Assembly: GCA_021234155.1 (NCBI GenBank)
Contig: JAJEKV010000005.1
Span: 28,511,617-28,575,616, forward strand
DNA length: 64,000 nt
Direction of reading: 5' to 3'
DNA from: Isoetes taiwanensis
Taxonomy: Eukaryota > Streptophyta > Lycopodiopsida > Isoetales > Isoetaceae
Positions within the stretch are counted from its first letter, which is position 1. Each line of letters starts with the position of its first letter. Under the pieces are notes generated by a model. That model worked only from the letters and a program-made list of their open reading frames with translations, was not told where the DNA came from and did no database searches. The position numbers were made by a program, and so were the translations under genes. Below, piece after piece: positions 37,130-46,233 of this stretch.

Positions 37130-37560
37130 ACTTAGCTCTCAAGCAAAACCTCATGTATTCTCTTCCATTTGAGTAGAAGACAGTTTTACCATGGGCATTG
37201 TTTCAACCTCTTTAGCTATTCAAAATTCTTCCCCACATTCGAGCCCCATCTTCGAGGGGACCATTTTCCGCAGGATGTCCATGCATTGGTTGAGCCAGTG
37301 AGGTGATTGGATTTAGGGAAGAATTTCTCCATTTGAGATTGATATAGAGATGGTCGCCCGTAGTTTCAAGTTAAACTTTCATCATTGCAATGTATACCTA
37401 GGGTGGAATAACTTGGATGCAGCACTTCAGAGTTGTCCGTCTCCATCGATGGAGGCAAAGTATTTGTTTTGTAAGGCTTTCCACCCGGTACTATGCGACT
37501 GCATCCTCTACCTACTATTGTTGTCTCCCTTGTAATAGGTGCATCATATGGTGGATCTGC
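37130..37560 (+). pseudogene. Copia RT fragment, related to the 16.7-19 kb element
   Basis: The sequence CCACATTCGAGCCCCATCTT ... GGATGTCCATGCATTG aligns with the reverse complement of 18240-18420. The downstream TGGAATAACTTGGATGCA stretch aligns with 18130-18160. It is therefore a second copy of the same copia family, inverted relative to the first. Coding capacity is lost through shifts and stops. Its 3' limit is uncertain. Confidence 0.7.
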
Positions 37561-37870
37561 CTATCAAAACACAAATTATTTCTTCAAACAAGTAATGTGC
37601 ATACCTTTTCAAGGATTTTAGAATGCGAAAGGTACACTCCATATCCTTCAACGTGGCAGCTATCCCCAAGGAAGTAGCTTCTCATTGTAACTAGATAAGG
37701 AGGCATAAAGTTAGGGAAGCATGTATAGAGAAGTGGGTAGTGTATTCAGGTAGTAATAGAATTAGCTTGGACCCATGGTTTGGCTAGGAGTAGTTCTTTC
37801 ACACTTTATTGCTTAACCATAGTTCCGTTGTTAGGCTACATGCCCGGTTGTTAGTTATATTGTTAATGCC
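37561..37870. other. No recognisable gene
   Basis: Degenerate sequence between the copia fragment and the inverted repeat C; it may be further copia sequence. Nothing else could be supported. Confidence 0.35.
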
Positions 37871-37879
37871 AAGAAACAC

Positions 37880-38120
37880 ATATGCTGGAGGAATCGAATC
37901 TCTAGGCGAAGAGATGCAGCTTCTCGATCGGCCATGGCACTGCCACTTCGCCCATTTCTTCGATCTAGATATGCTTGCTTTGACCGCCAGTTTACTGGCA
38001 ACAACCAATTTGGAGCAGTCACCAGCATATCCTAGGCATATGCCGGCATATACTTGGATATGCCACAAACCCACATAAATGAGGGTTTTCCCCCTAGGGG
38101 CAACCCAAAAAGCACAGCAA
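37880..38120. repeat. Inverted dispersed repeat C, copy 1
   Basis: The segment with GCAGTCACCAGCATATCC, TAGGCATATGCCGGCATATA and CCCACATAAATGAGGGTTTT aligns with the reverse complement of 63735-64000. The best-conserved part is 38015-38110, which is rich in CATATGCC/GCATATCC palindromic steps. The two copies are about 25.7 kb apart in opposite orientation. Confidence 0.8.
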
Positions 38121-38149
38121 ACATATTATTATCAGGATTAAAAAACCCT

Positions 38150-39355
38150 TGTCCCAAAGTGTTTTCGAGGGAAAAACCTCGGAAGTAATAAGAATGCTAA
38201 TAAGCCGTACAAGGATACATCATAATACATTATGATATATATCAAGATATTGTCTGAGGACATAACTAAGTGCACATATCCATTACCTCCTGGAGATATG
38301 GCCCAAGTAAATGCATTGAAGCCATGCTCAACATCACATAGCGGCTGTTTATGCAAGACCAACTCAGCATAGGGTACTGGGATATGGTCAAATGCCAAAT
38401 AGTTCTAAAGATTGTACCACCCATCCTCAATGACTCCACCTGTTCTAGGACGCTTGCATCCCAAAACTCGCTGAGGAAGCAAGTATCAAGGTATTGTCTC
38501 AAGCTATGGTGATCTTCTTCTGTTTGTACCTGGATGCACGTGTGCTCCTGGACATTCCAATGTGAGAATTGCTAAGGTCCTTTTTCCTTCTAGCACTCTC
38601 TTAGACGCTATGGACCCATTGCCACAATGTAAGCAAGATTGGGGAGACGACCATTTCCCATACTGACTACCTCCTGCCAGTAGATGATGTGGCAATCGAG
38701 TGCAGCCCTTTGAAGAGGCAAGAAACCTATCTCCTACAAAAGAATCTGATACGGAACTGTGGACTTTACTTCAAGTGTCCGAGCTAGGAAGACTTTTTGT
38801 ACCCGCTCCAAGTCATTCCAGATGGCAAGAGATACTACCGGACCCCAGATTTTGACCATATATAACAAAGTGGGTTCTATTAAGACCCTAAACATATGTG
38901 CCTGATGGGCCTAGTCATTTCTGTTTTATGACTGTTGTTTTGGATTGGATGCAGTGCCTTCTAGCCCGTGTCATTTGCAATTGGATAAAAGTATCCCAGT
39001 ATATGGTAGAACGAAACTACGCCCCCAAATACGCATAGGTGGGTGTCACCTCCACCTTTTGTTCCTGATAAGTGAATGAGGGGGACCTTGGCTTCCAAAT
39101 GGCGCTACATGTCATCTGAGGTGTAAGCTAAGAGATCCACATTGTCGGCGTATATGGGCTGTCTAATGATCTGGTGCATGGGCAGCCCTGGCAGACCCCA
39201 ATACTACTATTGAATGGTTGACTTGGCGATGCCAGTTGGCCGGCGCATGTCTCAAACAGCCTGTAGCCTGCATTTTGTGGATTCATAGGGATCCCCAACT
39301 CTCTCAATCTTTCCCACATTTTTTTTGAGGCACAGTGTTCTTGTAAAATCAACAA
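38150..39355 (-). pseudogene. Non-LTR (LINE) reverse transcriptase fragment
   Basis: Read on the minus strand, the frame begins within CFVDFTR (39355) and continues [11 protein letters not shown]. It then has the IGVCQGCP turn (about 39200), the catalytic box as YADNVDLLA (about 39105-39165, N in place of the second catalytic D), and a GTK-like stretch. The C-terminal region follows with FRVLIEPTLLY (about 38860), then WNDLERVQKVFLAR and RLPNLAYIVAMGP (about 38620). Stops and shifts interrupt it. The domain order is that of LINE RT fingers, palm and thumb. The endonuclease half is missing. The 3' limit past 38260 is less certain. Confidence 0.75.
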
Positions 39356-39369
39356 AGCAATAATACAGG

Positions 39370-39592
39370 TCTTGTTGACGATTCCTATTATCTTTAACCA
39401 AGGTCCACAGTGTAAAATTATGATCAATGGGGTTTCATCATCTAAACTTTGGGACTTTTTAACTAAGTTGGTATTTAGTTTATTATTGTATTCACTGCTA
39501 CTTTGATTTTCATTGTCATACTTATATAGTGACAATGAGCTCTTTTGTATCTTTTGTACATAATTAATGGAAAAAACTTCATTCTCTCTCTC

Positions 39593-39622
<30 letters not shown>
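39370..39622 (+). mobile_element. 3' end of a different LINE with poly(A) tail
   Basis: On the plus strand about 220 bases of AT-rich sequence lead to TACATAATTAATGG, AAAAAACTTCATTCTCTCTC and then a run of about 28 A (39594-39622). This is the usual look of a plant L1-type LINE 3' UTR and tail. It lies between the minus-strand LINE fragment and the gypsy fragment, so it is best read as a 5'-truncated insertion. Its 5' border (near 39360-39380) and target-site duplication were not established. Confidence 0.6.
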
Positions 39623-39623
<1 letters not shown>

Positions 39624-40700
39624 TATTGGAGGCTCTGATGATCAGTATCTAACTGAAATTTCATCCCCAACAAGTAATGCCTCCAAATCCTCAAGGCCCT
39701 AACAATAGCCAAGAGTTCCTGATCATGGGTTGGGTAGCGTTGTTCGGCGTCGTTCATCTTCTTCGAATCGTAAGTGACTACCCTCTCTTCTTGCATCAAA
39801 ACTGCACCTGTTGCTATCCTGCTCGCATCCGTGGCTACTAGCTTATCTTTACTCGGGTCTGGAAGGACAAGGACTTGAGCTGTCGTTAGAGCCTCTTTGA
39901 GCTTCTCAAAAGAAGCTTGGACTTTTTCTAGCCAATGTTTAGTCCAATCCTTAATCTTCTTGGCCTTGGTGAGGTCCGACAAGGGGGACGCCCACCTAGC
40001 GAAGTCCTTCACGAACTTCCTATAGTATCCCGCCAGACCAAGAAAGCTTCTCACTTCGGCCACGTTCTTTGGGGCTGGCCAATCAACTATTGCTTCAATC
40101 TTTGAGGGATCTGTGGAAATCCCTTCGGGAGTTACCACGTGCCCTAGATACTCCACTCTATCAGTCGCAAAATGGCACTTGGAAAGCTTGCCATAGAGCC
40201 AATGCCGCCTTAGCTTCTCCAACACTCTTCTCAAATGCTGACAATGCTCTTCTATGGACTTGCTGTAGACTAGGATGTCGTCGAAGAACACGATGACAAA
40301 CTCATCTAAGAATTCCCTGAAGATATCGTTCGTCAGACGCATAAAGGTTGCCGGAGCATTCGATAAGCCAAAGGGCATTACTGTAAACTCATAGTGCCCA
40401 TACCGCGTTCTAAAGGCGGTCTTATGGATATCTTCTTCCTTTATCCTTATCTGGTGGTATCCTGACCTTAGATCAATCTTAGAGAAAACTCTTGCTCCTT
40501 GAAGCTGATCCATCAAGTCGTCTGCCCTTGGCAAAGCATATTTATTCTTTATCGTCTGCTTATTAAGCTGACGATAATCTATGCACATTCTTAGACTCCC
40601 GTCTTTCTGCTTGACGAAGAGAATGGGTGCTCCAAAAGGAGACACACTTGATCTAATGAATCCAAGATTAAGCAATTCCTGTAGCTGCTTCTTGAAGCAC
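39623..40700 (-). pseudogene. Ty3/gypsy (chromovirus) RT-RNase H fragment
   Basis: The minus strand is open for about 360 codons. It starts at [14 protein letters not shown] and has [41 protein letters not shown] and [16 protein letters not shown]. The catalytic [13 protein letters not shown] follows. RNase H is present with [11 protein letters not shown] and ends at TDHQSLQYL exactly at the poly(A) run. Residue for residue it is very close to the element at 57.2-58.3 kb, so it is the same lineage. The absence of frameshifts implies a fairly recent fragment. Gag, protease, integrase and LTRs are missing. The right border is near 40700, where similarity begins at the KKQ codons. Confidence 0.9.
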
Positions 40701-40758
40701 AATTTCATTATAATGGGAAAATTTTTAGTAAACTGGAATTTTTTTATTATGGGGGTTG

Positions 40759-40903
40759 TATAGACCTTATGCAGGGGTTGTATACATGTGTACAGTACCC
40801 TGTATCATAGACCTTATGCAGGGGTTGTATACACGTGTACAGTACCCTGTATCATAGACCTTATGCAGGGGTTGTATACACGTGTAGTACCCGTGTATCA
40901 TAC
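40759..40903. repeat. 47-bp tandem repeat, three copies
   Basis: The unit starts ATAGACCTTATGCAGGGGTT, continues with GTATACACGTGTACAGTACC and ends CTGTATC. It occurs three times in a row with one or two differences; the last copy has lost a few bases. The GTATACACGTGTAC part is itself nearly palindromic. No coding function. Confidence 0.9.
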
Positions 40904-41595
40904 ATACATGAATATTTAGAGAACATATTAACACGGTATCATATACCAACTTCCAAACACAATAGAGACCGAAGTATGAACTATGTATGTCCCTAGTAAC
41001 CTTCCCGTAGGTTCCTAACCCCTTCCCCTTCCCCTTTCCCTTCCCCTGTGAGGTCTAACCCACGCAGCTGAGTGTCATTGCCCTGGCCTTACTCGTGTTG
41101 TGATCCATCTCCTTTGGCTTCCTGAGCGCCATGCCTACGAGCTGAATGCAATCACGTTAGCAGGGATTGAAGATGAGTGAATCATCGGCTCTATAATGCC
41201 ATCAATAATATGTGCATCTAAATTATATGTATGCCATCAATAATGTGTGCATCAGATGTAATGATGTGTATTAAACACCTAAAGATGTAAGGATGATGTA
41301 AGGATGTAGTATAAGCATAATGGATATTATTTGATGTATCGACTATGTATTAATTGTCCAAAATTCTTAAGTATTATAGCAAGAGAAATTACATACATGA
41401 TTATTGAGAACATGACTGAGATTGAGAGCTTTTAGCTAATGCTATGTCCCCCCACATGTCAACAATGTATTTTGGAATCTGAACAGTCTTCGGTCTTTTG
41501 CCATTTGCATCCCATGCATAATGTATGGCATCTAACTTCTCATACCTTGATGGATCACGATGGATTGGGTCGCCAACGTTTAGTTAAGCAACTTT
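40904..41595. other. No recognisable gene
   Basis: Contains a pyrimidine-rich stretch of CCTTCCCC units (about 41010-41050) and short repeats of TGCCATCAATAAT and GATGTAAGGAT (41190-41310). It follows the 3' end of the minus-strand DUF7869-like gene and may include that element's end. Confidence 0.4.
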
Positions 41596-41599
41596 GTAT

Positions 41600-43400
41600 A
41601 GTCACGACCACCAAGGCATCCACCATGATACATAAATGTGACCATAATTGGTAGACTCTGGATCTAGGATGGCATCTTCTTCTGTAAAGCCCAACCACGT
41701 TGGAGGTTCATCGTCTCCAGGTCGGACTAAAACGAACATACCTTTCATAACATGTGCATGAGGATCGAACTCATCCATAGGTAACACCGGACGCCCATCC
41801 GCTGGGCCCACAATAGGTAGGCAAAGGTCTTACAAGCACAGCAGCCTCATCGACCTCTGGAGTAAATGCAGCTTGTAGAGGTTCTTGCCTTGTATGCAAC
41901 TCAAAAGTTATCATTTTGAGGTCGCCCCTGGTCCAAACACAAAAGAATCTCGTTCGGTAATCCATAGTTGCTTTGTAATCGTCGTCGTTGCAAACACACT
42001 ATCTTCTTGATTTTTGCAGAAGGAATTCCATAATGCTATGTACTTCTTGATGATGTCGCGGGAACTGGGGAGATCTTTCAATATCTTCCTTGGAGGGATA
42101 TTTTAGGCACCCCTGTTGGTAACGTTGGCTCACCATTTTCATCCTCCTTCCACATTCTTATTCCTTTTTAGGAATCCACTCTTTATGGTTGGCCGCATCT
42201 TATATTGCATAATGGGCCATTTCCCATCCATTTTAAATCGGAATAGCAATGGGTCGGTATGACCTGTTAGATGTTGGCCTTTATCAGGGATATATCCCTT
42301 GACAAAGCCTTTCCAATCTGGAACTTCATCCACAAAATATGGAACAGGAGACTTTGTATTGCACTTGCTAAACAAGTAAAGCAAATCAGGCAAAGTTAGA
42401 GCATCCGATGAACTCATTAACGTCGAAAAGTTCCCAAACAATGCATCAATATCGTCATGAGTATGCCCAACCATCATGAAGCCAACCTGAATCTCATCGA
42501 ATACCTTAAGCCATGTCAAATAAGAGAGGTAGGAGAACACATATCTATTATTTTGACCCGATGCATTATCCAACTGTAAGTAGAGATTTCGAGGAAGAGG
42601 ATTGAAGCCTTCTAAGTAGGCACTAGAAGATGAAGGCATCATCTCTTGTGTCTGCGCTAGCTCATGCCGCAGTGGTCGAGTATCTTTTAGGGCTTGCATC
42701 AATTTGCAATCTGTAGTTCTGCTTCCACACAGATCACCACACTTGTCTTCTTCCGGCAACTCAAGATAGTGTAGGATCCTAGAAAGTGATCCAACATGAA
42801 AGTTTGAGTCATCTTTCCAAAGATCAAGAGAGAAATGGCCATAAGCCCGTCCATCATGACCATGTGTCAATGCTCCTGTCAAGCTGCTCTTCAAGCGATC
42901 TCCTCTCCAAACAGACTTTGCGAGATGGTGACTTCTTGGTGTGAGTGTTTTGACCTGATCCATCTTATCATGTATTATGCAAATGTGATTTTCTGGCGAA
43001 CGATGTGATAATGCACGCCAATGCCAATATTGACTCCTACAAGAACGTTGTTCCAACATTTGTGCCCGCCGTTGAATTGAAAGGTTGCGCCTCTCTCTTG
43101 TATCTTTTGTTCTTTCCAATTTCGCTTTGATGACTACACATATGTTACACTTGGAGAATCTTTGTATTTTTGGCTATGCCGACGCCCGGAAACTCTTTCT
43201 TCCAAATATTGTAAAAAGAGGGCAAGGTTACACTCTTTCCTGTCAATTCTTCCACCACGGCACCCACTTCCTTATGTATGCTCTTCTTATTAAGGATGGA
43301 AGGAAGTTTGCGAACATTCTCCCTTATATCATCCTTTCCTTTTTTGCTTCTATGTGGAATGCTCTCCAAGATTCTCACTAATGAAGGTATCAAGCACACT
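41600..43400 (-). pseudogene. DUF7869-type transposase-like gene
   Basis: The longest open part, 43119 to 42139 (about 326 codons), carries the hallmarks I associate with the DUF7869 family. HICIIHDKMDQVK (D at about residue 51) resembles the usual IDGMDQ. YLQLDNASGQNNRYVF and then VGHTHDDIDALFG follow. Upstream, 43399 to 43145 gives SFYNIWKKEFPGV and then, after a one-base shift, CNICVVIKAKLERT, as in the family's N-terminal Cys motif. Downstream, about 41811 to 41602 in another frame gives MFVLVRPGDDEPPTW and YGHIYVSWW, the usual C-terminal end. The acidic residues in D..D..DID-like positions suggest an RNase-H-type nuclease of an uncharacterised DNA transposon; this is inference. A few shifts and stops make it inactive. 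No terminal inverted repeats were fixed. Confidence 0.65.
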
Positions 43401-44129
43401 TTACGTAGCTAGTGTCACGGATCTAGGCTTCTTAGAGCACAGTATTACCATGCTCTCGCCCGTTTTCCACCTAACTTCAACCTCTTCCTCCAACTATAAA
43501 GCGTGGGCTGAGCAACTCCTAAAAGCCACCCGGCAGATGCGAATTGACAACACTCCACTCCGAGACCACTACTTTGCCTCCGACCGCCTTTTGTATAAGT
43601 TACACTCAATACATCAAAAACAAAGCGTAATCCTCGGCGCTTTGCGATTGAGAATAAAATTCTTTTCTTAAGGCACATACTTGCTCTCGGCTCGGTTTTT
43701 TGACACATTAGGTCCCTTGCGGCATGTTGATTTTAGAGCACTCCTGATTGACTTGGAAGCGCACATCCTCTCCTCCTTGCTATCCCCCCTTTGGTTCCAT
43801 CCCGACCCTCTTCACATCATTATATTTCCTTTTCCTCTTGAATTGCTTCTCAACATCGACTTCCAAGCACTCAACTTCTAAGTCATCTGTTCGAGGAGCT
43901 CGAGCTTGTAAATGTTGTGAACCGTCCTACCATCATGAAGCAAAACATCATGGGTCTCCCAAGTTACTAGGACTGTTAGCTAGAGGCCCTCAAAGACAAG
44001 CATGACATGACCTGATATTTTGGTTTCCGTTGGATCTATTATGTTACCCACTCAAAGCCCGACCTTTGATACACCCAAGAACTCATCGTCTATAGCATCC
44101 TGAGGATCACTAAAGACTATATTCGCCTC
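43401..44129. other. No firmly recognised gene; minus frame of unclear status
   Basis: A minus-strand frame (43708 to 43445, about 87 codons) lies just upstream of the DUF7869-like gene and could be its N-terminal extension, but no domain is visible. The remaining sequence is pyrimidine-rich on the plus strand. Confidence 0.3.
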
Positions 44130-44618
44130 CTAATATTTAGATCCAATGCAGGAGTGAAGAATGTAGCATGGCAAACCAAGTAGATCTGTTCTGGAGTAGT
44201 AGACTGTCTCATCTTCAGGCTTAAACAACCTGAGACCAAGACGGGCAGCTAGATTCTCATGACCTCCAATCTTCTCTACTATCTCGTCTTCTTCATTTGT
44301 TGCTGTGTTACTTGGTTCACCACAGTGAGCAGTGAAACTGATGTCCGGTGGGCTACTGACAGATGGTGGACTACTAGATGGATCCTCTTCTGAAGAGGGC
44401 AAATTGAGGGATCTCGAAGACGTATCTTCACTTGAGGGGCACTCAACATGTTTTACATCCCTCTTAGGCCACTGAATGAATGTGCCTACTGCTTCACCAA
44501 TGTTATCTGCCCCTCCGCAGGAAACTGGAAGCTCCGTCGATGGGATCACGGACTCCGTGACCTCAATTGTTACATTTAAAGGATCTATTTCCGTCCCATG
44601 AAGAGTGGTTCTATTCAA
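44130..44618 (-). pseudogene. En/Spm (CACTA)-type plant transposase-associated C-terminal ORF
   Basis: An open frame of about 162 codons. Its first part, NRTTLHGTEIDPLNVTIEV, VTESVIPSTELPV and EAVGTFIQWPKRDV, matches the pattern seen at the C-terminus of En/Spm TNP1-like plant proteins (G.EI.P..V.V......A.LP......I..A.GTFI.WPK). A long S/P/E-rich low-complexity tail follows, ending at LLGLPCYILHSCIGSKY. The catalytic transposase part is not visible here. It has the same orientation as the DUF7869-like gene and lies 0.7 kb upstream of it, so both could belong to one composite element, but that is speculation. Confidence 0.5.
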
Positions 44619-44739
44619 AATATGGCCCCGGGCAACAATTGTCCTTCCGACGAATAGGTTGTATAGGGGAAAATTGAACCTGTTTCAATCAAGCAAGGCG
44701 ACACTTTTTAAAATGAATTAGACGAAAAATAAGCAATAA

Positions 44740-45110
44740 ACAATAAAAAATGGCGCCATTTAGTACAAAAGAATAAATTTTGGTGTAAATTTGGAGCGAA
44801 ATAGCGCCATTTGGTCGAAATGGTGAACACTTAGATCAAATGCGCCATTTGTTCAAATTCACACCTATGGCACATTCATAGGTGTGAATTTGGCGCCATT
44901 TGATCCAAGTGCACCATTTCAACCAAATGGCGCCATGGCTCCATTTGGCTCCAAATTTACACCATTTCGACCCTGCACCATTTTCAACCGAATGGCGCTA
45001 TGGCGCCATTTAGACCAATACACCATTTTAGTGGTATATTTGGAACAGAATGGCGCCCTGGCGCCATTTGATCCAAGTGGGTGCCATGAGGCGATTTGGC
45101 TTAGCTCCAT
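44740..45110. repeat. GGCGCC-palindrome array, upstream block
   Basis: At least six copies of a motif around AATGGCGCCATTT, with variants AGCGCCATTT and TGGCGCCCTGGCGCCATTT, occur at about 44751, 44811, 44891, 44929, 45000 and 45049. They are separated by stretches that are themselves inverted, for example CACACCTATG ... CATAGGTGTG at 44862-44887. The same motif recurs only in the introns of the downstream histone/ParB-like locus. Confidence 0.85.
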
Positions 45111-45126
45111 CACAAAATCTACACGA

Positions 45127-45201
45127 GGTGCCTATGTTATGCATTCTTGCTCCAATTGCTGTATATGTGTCAATAAGAGCAGGCATGCATAACATGGGCA
45201 C
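45127..45201. repeat. Inverted repeat, 17-bp arms
   Basis: GGTGCCTATGTTATGCA (about 45127) and TGCATAACATGGGCACC (about 45185) can pair with one mismatch, with a loop of about 41 bases. It lies immediately downstream of the upstream palindrome block and resembles the hairpin style of the intronic units. Confidence 0.7.
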
Positions 45202-45457
45202 CCCATGCCAACTTTGCAATTGAAACCAAGGTCTGTGCCCTAGCAGTATGAATGTCAGCATTTGAACACGCTATACACATGGCAGCAATAGGACATAATT
45301 CCTACCAGAAATAGTGGACTTACTTGATATTAGATAGATCCATAGTGGTATGTACTGGAACAGTAGATGGAACAGGAAAAACAAGCTGATTCCAGCAGAT
45401 GAATTTGCAGAGAACTGAGCGCCAAGAAGAAAGCGTCAAGAATCACCTGGGATTTCT

Positions 45458-45652
45458 GTGAGCGCCAAGAAGAAAGCACGCATGCGCCTTGCAAAGTTTC
45501 TGCCTAGGCGTCTGAGAAAAGAAGCCGCTTTGGCGCGAGCCAAATTTGAAAGGAGCAGGCGGATTCGAAAGCGCCTCAACCGTGCACGAAAACGTCTGCG
45601 TCGTGCCATGGTCGCTTTAAGAGGGAGAATGGCGACAAAGAGGGAGCTTTAA
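45458..45652 (+). CDS. Arg/Lys-rich small basic protein (hypothetical)
   Basis: An open frame of about 64 codons, ending in TAA, codes for an extremely basic peptide. It has 28 Arg/Lys out of 64 residues, with runs such as SAKKKARMRLAKFLPRRLRK and RIRKRLNRARKRLRR spaced as an amphipathic helix. The first ATG in frame is at 45480 (MRLAKF); the frame itself opens just after a TGA at about 45418. The composition suggests a DNA- or RNA-binding tail, comparable in charge to protamines or linker-histone tails, but I recognise no family. It lies about 580 bases upstream of the first exon of the H3-variant/ParB locus on the same strand. It could be an exon of a larger unrecognised gene. Confidence that it is coding is moderate. 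Confidence 0.4.
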   Translation: MSAKKKARMRLAKFLPRRLRKEAALARAKFERSRRIRKRLNRARKRLRRAMVALRGRMATKREL

Positions 45653-45689
45653 ATGCAAAGTACAATTTTAAAAGCGGACGATTCAAATT

Positions 45690-45870
45690 TGGACAGGTGG
45701 CAGTCAAATTTCAATTCACGGGCGGGAATTTTGAATTTTATGTTAATTGCACAGGTGGCAAGTTTTCAAATTACGGGCGGGATTTTTGAATTTTATGTTC
45801 AAATTTGGGCGGGCGGGCGTTAGGGCGGGAAATATTCGAATTTGAAAATTCAAATTTGGGCGGGCATGGC
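45690..45870 (+). promoter_or_regulatory. Putative E2F-like GGCGGGAA cluster in duplicated promoter unit
   Basis: Two tandem units of about 58 bases (45691-45748 and 45750-45806) each contain ACAGGTGGCA, then ACGGGCGGGA, then TTTTGAATTTTATGTT. A third GGCGGGAAAT follows at about 45824 and TTTGGGCGGG at about 45804 and 45855. GGCGGGAA resembles E2F binding sites, which drive S-phase genes including histones. The cluster is about 400 bases upstream of exon 1 of the histone-fold gene, consistent with a cell-cycle promoter, but this is inferred from motif similarity. Confidence 0.4.
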
Positions 45871-46233
45871 TGGGCGACCCACGAAAGCATGGGGCGGACA
45901 TGGGCGGTCGGGGCGCGGGCATGGGCACTGGACGATACGGGCCCTAGTGGGCGCCTGTGGTGGTGCAATGACGGGCGGCCGCCAAAGTTAGTTATGCCTC
46001 ATTGTTTTTCTGGAGGACCTCATTTGTTTTTTTCGTTTTCGATTCCAGCTCTCAGCACCTCGACCTTAGCCGCCCGGCCCAAGTGCCTACCGCGCCCGGC
46101 GCCAGAAGCGCCCCTCGAGCAACTCTTTTTCGGCCTCTGTTTTCAGTGTTTTCTGGCGCTATTTCCCCACATTTCAGCGCCTCACCCCATCAAGCTACAT
46201 ACCAGTTTCCGGGCCAAATTCAAGGCGCTCAAA

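Noticed and set aside
39128-40708. A single minus-strand frame of 526 codons as one gene
   Set aside because: It is gypsy RT/RNase H, then a poly(T) run read as polyphenylalanine, then antisense of a LINE tail, then part of another LINE RT; the open frame is coincidental.
45805-46233. Upstream extension of the exon 1 frame as coding
   Set aside because: It is open for about 140 codons, but overlaps the duplicated promoter unit and reads Gly/Trp- and then Pro/Phe-rich sequence without domain; kept only as a caveat to the chosen start.
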